Of a stretch of 11,577 bases of DNA, positions 1-6,177 are shown one piece after another; the stretch's first letter is position 1, and the number at the start of each line of letters is the position of its first letter. Under the pieces are notes generated by a model that searched no databases, had not been told where the DNA came from, and saw only the letters and a list, made by a program, of their open reading frames with translations. The position numbers and the translations under genes were made by a program. The DNA lies in NCBI GenBank assembly GCA_964469505.1, contig CAYXZO010000064.1, forward strand, positions 1-11,577, given 5' to 3'. Source of the stretch: CAYXZO01 sp964469505 (GTDB taxonomy: Bacteria; Fidelibacterota; UBA8477; JABMPR01).

Positions 1-23
1 TATATACCCCGTTCCCTACACTC

Positions 24-70
24 CAGTCTCCGGATTCCGGTCTCCAGACTCCTGTTTCCCGTCTCCCGTC
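24..70. repeat. Heptanucleotide tandem array A, overlapping the metF stop codon
   Basis: About seven degenerate 7-base units of the form CYGTCTC on the + strand (GAGACRG on the minus strand) fill 24-70. The last partial unit ends inside the complement of the metF TGA (69-71), so the array begins at the gene's stop codon. It is purine-rich on the metF coding strand. The unit matches arrays at 1179-1227, 5879-5927 and 6157-6177 in sequence and orientation. Short tandem heptamers of this general kind are known from several bacterial groups; function here is unknown. Confidence 0.8.
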
Positions 71-1025
71 ATAAATATCCCACCCTCCTCAAAACTTCCT
101 TCACCGCCGCTGCATCCTGCATCACATAGAAGTGGATACAGGGCACGTTGTGGTTGAGTAATTCTTCCACCTGCCGCGTTGCATGGGCGATGCCGATTTC
201 CCGCACTTCCCGGTCGTCGGCCGCTTCTTCCACCTGCCGCACCAGCTCATCGGGGATGGTAATCAGAAAATTCTGGGGCAAACTCTTCAAGTGCCGCCGC
301 CGGGTTAGGAGTTTCAGTCCCGGAATAATGGGCACTGCAATTCCCATCTCCCGGCACAACTTCTCGAAACGGAAAAAGTCGGCGTTATTGAAGAACATCT
401 GGGTAACCACATAATCCGCCCCGGCCTCAACTTTGGCTTTCAGAAAGCGGACATCGGCTTCCAGACTGGGCGCTTCGTGGTGCTTCTCGGGATAGCCCCC
501 AACTCCGATGCAAAAATTAGTGGGATGGGCGTCCAGGATTTCCTCCAGATAGCGTCCGTGATTCATATTCTGAATTTGCCGTACCAGATCGACGGCGTAG
601 TTGTTCACCGAGCGCTCGGAAGGTACCGCCTTTTTGTAGTTGGACTCATCACCCCGCAACGCCAGAACGTTATCTATGCCCAGGTAATTCAATTCGATAA
701 GGGCGTCCTCGGTTTCTTCCCGGGTGAATCCCCGACACAACAGATGGACCACCGTCTCCACGTTGTACTTGTACTTAATGGCGGCGCTCAGACCGATGGT
801 TCCGGGACGCTTGCGCTTGATACGTCTTTCGAACGTCCCGTCCGGCCGCTCCAGATAATAGGCATCGGCCGCGTGACTGGTGACGTCGATAAAGGGCGGC
901 TTCACGTCCAGCAGGGCTTCTATGATCCGGTAAATTTCTTCGGCACTCCCTCCCCGCTTGGGAGGAATTATCTCGAAACTCACCAGCGGTCTGTTAGCTT
1001 CCGCGAGAATTTCCACAACTTTCAC
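69..1025 (-). CDS. metF: Methylenetetrahydrofolate reductase (MetF)
   Basis: This gene encodes 5,10-methylenetetrahydrofolate reductase, a cytosolic flavoenzyme that makes 5-methyl-THF for methionine synthesis. The 318-residue product covers one TIM-barrel domain, close to the usual bacterial length of about 300. Family landmarks are visible: FEIIPPK with Glu18 (catalytic Glu in E. coli MetF), LALRGD with Asp126 (flavin-side Asp), GVGGYPEKH from about residue 174, and TQMFFN with Gln209 (folate binding). The N-terminal half, with PPFIDVT and RKRPGTIG, resembles the FCB/Bacteroidota-type protein. The start is GTG at 1025, preceded at 7 bases by GAGGGAG (1033-1039). A 9-base tandem duplication across the start leaves a second in-frame GTG at 1016 as an alternative. 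It stands alone, with 543 gene-free bases upstream, and a heptamer array begins at its stop codon. No SAM riboswitch or Met-box is visible upstream. Confidence 0.95.
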   Translation of the reverse strand: MKVVEILAEANRPLVSFEIIPPKRGGSAEEIYRIIEALLDVKPPFIDVTSHAADAYYLERPDGTFERRIKRKRPGTIGLSAAIKYKYNVETVVHLLCRGFTREETEDALIELNYLGIDNVLALRGDESNYKKAVPSERSVNNYAVDLVRQIQNMNHGRYLEEILDAHPTNFCIGVGGYPEKHHEAPSLEADVRFLKAKVEAGADYVVTQMFFNNADFFRFEKLCREMGIAVPIIPGLKLLTRRRHLKSLPQNFLITIPDELVRQVEEAADDREVREIGIAHATRQVEELLNHNVPCIHFYVMQDAAAVKEVLRRVGYL

Positions 1026-1031
1026 AACTTT
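1014..1031 (-). repeat. 9-base tandem duplication across the metF start
   Basis: On the minus strand AAAGTTGTG occurs twice back to back (1023-1031 and 1014-1022). Each copy ends in GTG and the copies are in frame, so the gene has two adjacent candidate GTG starts (1025 and 1016). The Shine-Dalgarno at 1033-1039 favours 1025. Confidence 0.8.
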
Positions 1032-1052
1032 ACTCCCTCGCTCAACGTATTG

Positions 1053-1068
1053 GTAATTCTCCTATTAC
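1053..1068. promoter_or_regulatory. Small inverted repeat upstream of metF, possible operator
   Basis: GTAAT and ATTAC form perfect 5-base arms around a 6-base spacer, 28-43 bases upstream of the metF start. The position suits an operator, but the arms are short and could arise by chance. Confidence 0.25.
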
Positions 1069-1120
1069 TCATCTCAACGGCTGCTGTACGGCCCCTAAGC
1101 GCTTCCCGAGCGGTCCCCGA

Positions 1121-1136
1121 TCCCGCCTGGGCGGGA
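1121..1136. repeat. Palindrome TCCCGCC-TG-GGCGGGA
   Basis: Perfect 7-base arms with a 2-base centre. It has no T-tract on either side, so it is not an intrinsic terminator. It sits 15 bases from another palindrome and looks like an interspersed palindromic repeat unit. Confidence 0.7.
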
Positions 1137-1151
1137 CATTGAATAGCCTCA

Positions 1152-1171
1152 GGGCGCATAATCATGCGCCC
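1152..1171. repeat. Palindrome GGGCGCAT-AATC-ATGCGCCC
   Basis: Perfect 8-base arms around a 4-base centre, followed by CTACA. The form GTAGGGGCGCAT...ATGCGCCC on the minus strand resembles a palindromic repeat I recall from intergenic regions of several phyla. It directly precedes heptamer array B. Confidence 0.7.
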
Positions 1172-1178
1172 CTACATC

Positions 1179-1227
1179 CCGTCTCCGGTCTCCTGTCTCC
1201 TGTCTCCTGCCTCCCGTCTCCTGTCTC
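1179..1227. repeat. Heptanucleotide tandem array B, seven units
   Basis: Seven consecutive units in phase: CCGTCTC, CGGTCTC, CTGTCTC, CTGTCTC, CTGCCTC, CCGTCTC, CTGTCTC. This is the best-conserved array in the window, with the same purine-rich-on-minus orientation as the other three. It lies within gene-free DNA, not next to a stop codon. Confidence 0.9.
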
Positions 1228-1235
1228 CCTTCCCA

Positions 1236-1407
1236 CAGCTCCGCCAACTCAGTCCCATCGGGAAACTGAGCTGGCTGCAATTTTATTTTATCCAGCCGCC
1301 TGGGGCTGGCTTTAATCCTTACCCGGGAAGAGTTGGTTTACTCGCCCTTAACCTTCCCGGGGAACGCTCAATACTTATCGGGATATCCCCTCCGCTCCAC
1401 CAGCGGA
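1236..1407. repeat. Block of consecutive hairpins, possible structured RNA or palindromic element
   Basis: Several stems occur in a row: CTCAGT/ACTGAG with an inner CCC/GGG (1248-1270); CCAGCC/GGCTGG (1292-1309); a perfect 9-base stem CCCGGGAAG/CTTCCCGGG (1322-1330 with 1353-1361); the palindrome GGGATATCCC (1380-1389); and TCCGCT/AGCGGA (1391-1407). Such density is unlikely by chance. It could be a composite palindromic repeat or a 3' UTR structure of the antiporter transcript. I do not recognise it as a known RNA family. Confidence 0.5.
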
Positions 1408-1480
1408 AGCGCCATTCTTAATTGCTCGATCTATATCTTCGATAACTTACCGGCCTCAACTATCACCGTTTTCAGCTAGC

Positions 1481-1517
1481 AAAAATAGCATCTATCCAGC
1501 CTACCTGCACTATTTTT
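1481..1517 (-). terminator. Possible weak terminator of the antiporter gene
   Basis: AAAAATAG (1481-1488) and CTATTTTT (1510-1517) form an 8-base A/T stem around a 21-base loop, about 50-90 bases past the antiporter stop. On the minus strand the 3' arm ends in a T-run. The stem is A/T-rich and the loop large, so it is weak. Confidence 0.3.
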
Positions 1518-1568
1518 TATACCTACATCTCCACGCTATCCAGAAAACAGGTGCGACTCGTAGTCAAG

Positions 1569-3476
1569 TCACGAACCCAGCATCAGGGTTAGTTCCTCTA
1601 GCCCCTGGTGCTTTCCGGCCACCGTCAAGCGATCCCCCAACCGTAGCCGTGTGTAACCGTGACTGACGATATGCTCGTTACCCCGGTGGACTGCCACAAT
1701 CAAGGTATCCAGTGGCAACCGCAAATCCCGAATCCGCACACCGTCCAGGGCCGGGTCCTGCACCACCATATCCCGCAATTCTTCCCCAGCCTCCAGGCCC
1801 AGGGCCAGGGCTAAACTTAGCGGGGCCCGCACTAGATGCTCCAGCAGCCCCAGCATGGCAGTACCGGCTTCCACCGTTAGGACTCCCAGCTCGGTAAGAC
1901 ATGGTCCCCGACGGGGATCGTGCAGGCGGCACACCAGGGTTAGTTGGGGATAAGCTTCCCGCAGCAGAGGAAACAATTCCGCCGTCTCTTCATCCTTCAA
2001 CAAGGACACCACCGCCCGGCAACGTTTTAAGCCCGCCTCTTCCAGAGCAATCAAATCAAAGTTCTCCACGGTTTTGACTGGCACCGCGGGATTGGTGGAT
2101 GTGCCTAGTTCAGCTTCCCGGCGGGTCAATACCTGCACCTCCCAGTCGGCCTGTTGCAGTCGCCGCGCCAGGGCCAGGGCCTGATTCTCCAGCCCTAATA
2201 TCAACGCCCGCCCGCCGGAACCTTCCAGTTTACGGCGCCGGCTTTCTCCCGAGCGATTCAGGCCCCACCGGAACAAAGGCGGCCCGATAAGTTGATTGAT
2301 GATAATTACGGCGATCATCAGGCTGGCAAAATCCGGCCCCCAGCTGGGGTAGCTTTCGGCCAATTCTTCCGCCAACCCCAGACTCACTCCCGCCTGGGTC
2401 AGGTAAGCCGTCCAACTCAACTTCGTGAGCCCTTGACGGCGCTCTCCCACCACCGAGCCTAGATAGATAGAGAACCATCGTACCAGTACCAGCAGCAAAG
2501 CCACACTCCAACCCTTGACTAAAATAGGCAGATCCAACTCAGCCCCAGCCAGAGTGAAGAAGATCAGGTACACCGTGGGAGTGATGTCCCGCCACAAGCG
2601 TCGGAAAGAGTCCCGGTCACCGAAATTGATGAGCACGAATCCAGTGGTCATGCAAACCAATAGCGGCTCCATCATGATTTCACCGCCCAGATGGTGGTGG
2701 GTCCACTCCCCTAACCAGGCCGAAGCCGGGAAGGTCAGGTAGCCGGTGACCAAGAACACCGTGGGGGCAATCCAGATCTGCTGACTGCGGCGCAGGACCA
2801 CATCCAGGAGTTTTCCCAAAAGAAATCCCACCAGGATGGCCAGACCGCCGGAAAGGAACAGCCAGACAATATCCTGACCCCGGAAACCGCCTTCCTGGGT
2901 CCAGGTATCATAACCGGCTCGGGAAAGGCCGAAGAAAAGAATAACCACCACATCGGTGAGCACAGTCACCCCCAAGGCGGTGCGGGTGAAGGGTCCTTTG
3001 GCCCGCATCTCCTGGGCCACTGCCACGGCCGAGGAGGGTGAACGAGCAGTGAGAATGGTGGCCGCAAAGAAAGCTACCGGTAGTTGTACCGCCGGCCCAA
3101 TGACCCCCGCCATCGGCCAATAACTTCCAATCCACAACCACACCGGGATGGTAAACAGGTAGGTAAAGACCACCAGGGCCAGGGTTACCCTCAGAATGTG
3201 TCTTAAATCATGTCTTATCTCTTTCAGATACAACTCTCCCCCGGCCGTGAAAGCTATCCAGGCCAAGGCAGTGCGACTGAGGTGGTGCAGACGATCGAAA
3301 TGGGCAGGTTGAATGAATCCAAAACCGAAAGGGCCGATCAAAACCCCCGCCAGCAAATAGCCGGTGATAAGCGGTAAATGCCATCGGGTAGACCATTTAC
3401 CCAGCGGTCTTGCCGCCAATGCCAGGATTAAAAAGCCACCTACAACCTGCACCCAAGGCAGAAGAGAATGGAACAT
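1569..3476 (-). CDS. Cation/proton antiporter with C-terminal TrkA-N/TrkA-C domains
   Basis: Inner-membrane monovalent cation/proton antiporter of the CPA type (Na_H_Exchanger family), likely exchanging Na+ or K+ for H+. The 635-residue product has a membrane part of about 12 helices (residues 1-405). Landmarks are FTAGGELYLKEIR (76-88), ARSPSSAVAVAQEM (144-157) and VLTDVVVILFF (172-182), with Asp175 in the region of the ion-binding acidic residue. A Rossmann-like TrkA-N part (about 422-540) and a TrkA-C part (about 565-633) follow, the usual regulatory layout of Kef-like antiporters. The nucleotide-binding loop reads LILGLENQALA rather than a clear GxGxxG, so NAD binding is uncertain. The start is the ATG at 3476; the nearest Shine-Dalgarno-like GGGAG is rather far away (about 14 bases). 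It is divergent from the GH13 gene. Ion specificity cannot be read from sequence alone. Confidence 0.9.
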   Translation of the reverse strand: MFHSLLPWVQVVGGFLILALAARPLGKWSTRWHLPLITGYLLAGVLIGPFGFGFIQPAHFDRLHHLSRTALAWIAFTAGGELYLKEIRHDLRHILRVTLALVVFTYLFTIPVWLWIGSYWPMAGVIGPAVQLPVAFFAATILTARSPSSAVAVAQEMRAKGPFTRTALGVTVLTDVVVILFFGLSRAGYDTWTQEGGFRGQDIVWLFLSGGLAILVGFLLGKLLDVVLRRSQQIWIAPTVFLVTGYLTFPASAWLGEWTHHHLGGEIMMEPLLVCMTTGFVLINFGDRDSFRRLWRDITPTVYLIFFTLAGAELDLPILVKGWSVALLLVLVRWFSIYLGSVVGERRQGLTKLSWTAYLTQAGVSLGLAEELAESYPSWGPDFASLMIAVIIINQLIGPPLFRWGLNRSGESRRRKLEGSGGRALILGLENQALALARRLQQADWEVQVLTRREAELGTSTNPAVPVKTVENFDLIALEEAGLKRCRAVVSLLKDEETAELFPLLREAYPQLTLVCRLHDPRRGPCLTELGVLTVEAGTAMLGLLEHLVRAPLSLALALGLEAGEELRDMVVQDPALDGVRIRDLRLPLDTLIVAVHRGNEHIVSHGYTRLRLGDRLTVAGKHQGLEELTLMLGS

Positions 3477-3522
3477 GGGATAAAGTCGCTCCCGTCAGAT
3501 TGATTAAAAGCGCATGAGACTA

Positions 3523-3551
3523 AACCTAGGAACTGGCTCTATTAGTGCCAA
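3523..3551 (-). promoter_or_regulatory. Predicted sigma70-type promoter for the antiporter gene
   Basis: On the minus strand, -35 TTGGCA (3546-3551) and -10 TAGGTT (3523-3528) are 17 bases apart. The -35 is good, the -10 mediocre. GGCAC...GAGCC within it forms a loose inverted repeat. It lies about 50 bases upstream of the antiporter ATG. Confidence 0.35.
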
Positions 3552-3663
3552 TAAAATTTGATTTCCGGGGCGAAACTTGATCCAGGCAGACTCTTGCACA
3601 AAACTTTTGCCTTAATTCGTACCGGCTTTAGCTTGCCCATTACCAACTATGGCAGGACATGGA

Positions 3664-5688
3664 ATGAACAGAATTATGCTTTTTATTTGGTTAGGATTGG
3701 TGTCGCTTATGGCTGAGAATAAGCTGTCGCCCACGCAAAATTGGTCGGCGGGACCACCCCTGGGATGTACCGTCACTTCCAACGCGGTAACCTTCCGACT
3801 TTTTGCTCCCCATGCTGCCTGGGTGCGAGTCGTACTTTATCACCAAGTAACGGATACCCAGGGCACTGAGAAATCTCTCCAACAGAACGAAGACGGGGTC
3901 TGGGAATTGACGCTCTCCCGGCGGGAATTTCCCTGGCGTTACTACGCCTACCGCCTGGATGGCCCCCACACTCCTTTCTATGATTTCAATCCCCAGGTGA
4001 CTGTGGGTGACCCCTACGCCAAAGCCGTGGCCCGACAAAATCACTATACCTACCCCACCAAATGTCTGATTTTCCCGCCCCAGGACTTTGATTGGGAAGG
4101 TGATCAAGGAGTCAAGCTGGCTCCGGAAGATGCTGTTATTCTGGAAGCCCATCTACGGGATATGACCGCCCACCCCTCCAGCGGAAGCCGGCAACCTGGC
4201 ACCTATTTGGGATTCGCCGAATTGCACCAAAAAGGCGGACTGGCCCACATTCTGGATATGGGTTACAACGCAGTGGAATTTCTACCCCTGCAAGAGTTCG
4301 CCAACTTTGAAGTACCTTATCGTGATTCCACCGCCCCGGTGTACAACACCTGGAATCCCTACGCCTATAACCATTGGGGCTACATGACCTCCTTTTTCTT
4401 CGCGCCGGAACTGTATTATGCCAGTGACGGCAACCGCACTCCGGGGGCCTGGTTAGGCGCCGACGGGCGCGCGGTAACTGAACTAAAAACTCTCATCAAG
4501 ACCCTGCACCGCCATGGGATTGCGGTAATCATGGATGTGGTGTACAACCATGTCTCCCAATACGACCAGAATCCTTTGAAGGCCATCGACAAAGCCTATT
4601 ATTTCAACCTGGATTCACAGGGCAATTATCTCTCGGCCAGCGGCTGCGGCAACGACTTCAACACCGCAGCTCCCATGGCTCGCCGTCTGATAGTAGAGAG
4701 CCTGGTTTATTGGGCCCGGGAGTACCATGTGGATGGTTTTCGTTTTGACCTGGCGGCCATGATCGATCCCGGCACCCGGGCGGCCATTACCCAGGCCCTT
4801 AAAGCAGTAAATCCCGACATTCTGCTCATCGGCGAACCCTGGGGCGGTGGGGGGTACAATCCCGCTCAACTGGCCGATGAGGGCTGGGCCTCCTGGAATG
4901 ATCAAATCCGGAACGGGATCAAAGGCTCCTACCCTTCCCCGGACCAATTGGGTTTGATTTTTGGTCGAACCTGGGTGAATAAGCCCCGTGGGTTTTATGA
5001 GAATTTGTTCCGGGGATTCCTGCGCGATCAGGGCGGTTATTACCATTCAGCGGCGCAAAGCGTGAACTACCTGGAAAGCCACGACGACCACACTCTGGGA
5101 GATTTCATTCGTCTGGGGCTGGGAAAGGTCAAAGCTGACGAAGTTGTAAACCGCGAACAGATCGCCCGCCTGAGCGAGTCCGAGCTACGGTTGCACCGAA
5201 TGGCAGCTCTTTGCTTGTTCGTGACTCCGGGCCCCATAATGGTGGCCCAGGGTCAGAGCTGGGGACGCTCCAAGGTTATTGCCACGGGACCCAAAGCCGG
5301 TTTGATAGACCATAACTCCTACGAAAAAGACGACGAGACCAATTGGCTGAATTGGCGGGAAAAAGATCGAAATCCGGAGTTAGTAAATTATTACCGGGGA
5401 CTGATCAACTTACGTAAGCAGTATCCCAGTCTGCGGTACTATGAGCCGGGGCAGCGGGAATTTTTCGCCGGAGACCAACCTTTGAGCATGGGAATTCTGA
5501 TCAAGGACGAGCCCCAACTGTTGGTGTTGCTGAATCCCTCGGCGGAGAATGAGTGTCAATTCAGCTTGCCGCCGGGTAAATGGCGATGGTTGGTCACACC
5601 GAAGGAAGTATTACCAGCGCCGGGTGAGATTGTCTCTAGCCGATTCAGTCTTCCATCACGGTCAGGCTGTTTGTTGATCAGGGAATAA
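3664..5688 (+). CDS. GH13 pullulanase/debranching-type alpha-glucosidase, probably exported
   Basis: Glycoside hydrolase of family GH13 that should cut alpha-1,6 (or alpha-1,4) bonds in pullulan, starch or glycogen fragments. The 674-residue product has a hydrophobic N-terminus (IMLFIWLGLVSLMA, residues 4-17) that looks like a signal peptide. A CBM48-like beta-sandwich follows (about 33-100), then the catalytic barrel and a short C-terminal beta domain. The four GH13 regions are present: DVVYNH (from Asp291), DGFRFD with nucleophile Asp362, GEPW with acid/base Glu391, and SHDDHT with stabiliser Asp474. YNHWGY (235-240) replaces the YNWGY of type I pullulanases, so substrate is less certain. 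The ATG at 3664 is preferred over 3649 because AGGA (3654-3657) sits 6 bases before it and the signal peptide starts there. No maltodextrin transporter or regulator lies beside it. Confidence 0.88.
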   Translation: MNRIMLFIWLGLVSLMAENKLSPTQNWSAGPPLGCTVTSNAVTFRLFAPHAAWVRVVLYHQVTDTQGTEKSLQQNEDGVWELTLSRREFPWRYYAYRLDGPHTPFYDFNPQVTVGDPYAKAVARQNHYTYPTKCLIFPPQDFDWEGDQGVKLAPEDAVILEAHLRDMTAHPSSGSRQPGTYLGFAELHQKGGLAHILDMGYNAVEFLPLQEFANFEVPYRDSTAPVYNTWNPYAYNHWGYMTSFFFAPELYYASDGNRTPGAWLGADGRAVTELKTLIKTLHRHGIAVIMDVVYNHVSQYDQNPLKAIDKAYYFNLDSQGNYLSASGCGNDFNTAAPMARRLIVESLVYWAREYHVDGFRFDLAAMIDPGTRAAITQALKAVNPDILLIGEPWGGGGYNPAQLADEGWASWNDQIRNGIKGSYPSPDQLGLIFGRTWVNKPRGFYENLFRGFLRDQGGYYHSAAQSVNYLESHDDHTLGDFIRLGLGKVKADEVVNREQIARLSESELRLHRMAALCLFVTPGPIMVAQGQSWGRSKVIATGPKAGLIDHNSYEKDDETNWLNWREKDRNPELVNYYRGLINLRKQYPSLRYYEPGQREFFAGDQPLSMGILIKDEPQLLVLLNPSAENECQFSLPPGKWRWLVTPKEVLPAPGEIVSSRFSLPSRSGCLLIRE

Positions 5689-5718
5689 AATACCGGTCCT
5701 AGAGCCCAGTCGTGGGTA

Positions 5719-5744
5719 GGTCCCCTAGCTCAGTCGAGGGGACC
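5719..5744. repeat. Stem-loop repeat with TCGA core (1)
   Basis: GGTCCCCT (5719-5726) pairs with AGGGGACC (5737-5744) around AGCTCAGTCG. On the minus strand the top reads TCGA-CTG-AGC, like the neighbour at 5762-5793 although the stems differ. There is no T-tract, but as the first strong stem after the GH13 stop it may protect or end that transcript. Confidence 0.7.
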
Positions 5745-5761
5745 GGCGTAAATGATATAAT

Positions 5762-5793
5762 CCCGGTGGTCTCGGCTATGCTCGACCACCGGG
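5762..5793. repeat. Stem-loop repeat with TCGA core (2)
   Basis: CCCGGTGGTC (5762-5771) and GACCACCGGG (5784-5793) form a perfect 10-base stem around TCGGCTATGCTC. On the minus strand the top reads TCGA-GCAT-AGC, matching the core of the preceding hairpin. No T-tract follows. Confidence 0.75.
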
Positions 5794-5878
5794 CAATGCA
5801 CCACCACCGTTAGACATAACCATCGGACAAGGCCTAACTAATGTTCTATTTCTTCAGCCTCTAACTGTCATTATCCCC

Positions 5879-5927
5879 CTGTCTCCTGCTTCCTGCTTCC
5901 TGCTTCCTGTTTCCCGCCTTCTGCTTT
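5879..5927. repeat. Heptanucleotide tandem array C, seven units
   Basis: Units in phase: CTGTCTC, CTGCTTC three times, CTGTTTC, CCGCCTT, CTGCTTT. Same orientation and about the same length (49 bases) as array B. The minus-strand frame through it encodes a Lys/Gln/Glu/Gly-rich repeat that is an artefact of the array. Confidence 0.9.
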
Positions 5928-5968
5928 TCTCCTCCGTGCTCTATCTTCCCTTATCCGCCACCATCCAT

Positions 5969-6011
5969 GGCCTTTAAAAAGGCCGCATTTAAAGCGGTGC
6001 TGAAGCACCGC
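5969..6011. repeat. Tandem hairpin pair, interspersed palindrome type
   Basis: GGCCTTT-AA-AAAGGCC (5969-5984) is followed 9 bases later by GCGGTGC-TGAA-GCACCGC (5994-6011). On the minus strand the second reads TTTGGAGTGCGGTGC...GCACCGCTTT, a form that resembles a palindromic intergenic repeat I recall from other bacterial phyla. No T-tract. Confidence 0.65.
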
Positions 6012-6085
6012 ACTCCAAACCTTCCTCCCCCATTCCTCTGCCGCATAACCACGCTTCTTCAATCAACAATATCACTCTAACCCTT

Positions 6086-6155
6086 TGATACTTATATACT
6101 TATATACCTATATACCTACCTACCTTTGCACCTAGCTACCTAGATACTTAGATAC
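6086..6155. repeat. Degenerate octanucleotide array (ATATACYT / CTAGATAC units)
   Basis: From 6086 to 6125 the 8-base units read TGATACTT, ATATACTT, ATATACCT, ATATACCT, ACCTACCT. After a short interruption, CTAGCTAC, CTAGATAC, TTAGATAC follow (6132-6155). The period of 8 differs from the heptamer arrays on either side. Confidence 0.7.
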
Positions 6156-6156
6156 C

Positions 6157-6177
6157 CGTTCTCCTTCCTCCTGCCTC
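6157..6177. repeat. Heptanucleotide run D abutting the MFS stop codon
   Basis: Three units, CGTTCTC, CTTCCTC and CTGCCTC, end at 6177, directly next to the complement of the MFS TAG stop (6178-6180). Orientation matches arrays A-C. Confidence 0.65.

Larger units (their letters stand above)
1026..1568. other. Gene-free stretch between metF and antiporter, rich in hairpins
   Basis: No credible gene lies here; the open frames at 477-1142 and 1164-1421 are a shadow of metF and a read-through of repeats. From left to right it holds a small inverted repeat (1053-1068), two tight palindromes (1121-1136 and 1152-1171), a seven-unit heptamer array (1179-1227), a block of several hairpins (1236-1407) and a weak A/T-stem hairpin (1481-1517). 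Since metF and the antiporter are both on the minus strand, this is downstream of the antiporter and upstream of metF. Confidence 0.7.
5689..6177. other. Gene-free stretch between GH13 and MFS genes, several repeat classes
   Basis: Two convergent genes end here. It holds two stem-loop repeats with a related apical core (5719-5744, 5762-5793), heptamer array C (5879-5927), a tandem hairpin pair (5969-6011), an octamer array (6086-6155) and a short heptamer run (6157-6177) abutting the MFS stop codon. The 63-codon minus-strand frame at 5871-6062 merely reads through repeats. No classic terminator with a T-tract is visible for either gene. Confidence 0.75.

Noticed and set aside
24..70. CRISPR-like array
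   Set aside because: Units are contiguous 7-mers without spacers, and no cas genes are present.
477..1142. 221-codon plus-strand open frame
   Set aside because: It lies antisense to metF, whose conserved motifs are unmistakable, and then runs into palindromes.
1026..1410. SAM or cobalamin riboswitch upstream of metF
   Set aside because: None of the conserved core boxes of SAM or cobalamin riboswitches is visible, and a repeat array lies between the structured part and the gene.
1164..1421. 85-codon plus-strand open frame
   Set aside because: It translates the heptamer array and the hairpin block; composition is repeat-like and there is no ribosome binding site.
5719..5793. Intrinsic terminators of the GH13 gene
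   Set aside because: The stems are strong, but neither is followed by a T-tract on the + strand, so they are listed as repeats.
5809..5838. GTTAGAC and GCCTAAC, resembling integron attC core sites
   Set aside because: The order is reversed for an attC site, the two are only about 16 bases apart, and there are no cassettes or integrase.
5871..6062. 63-codon minus-strand open frame
   Set aside because: Its C-terminal part is the heptamer array read as protein and the middle runs through two hairpins; there is no ribosome binding site.
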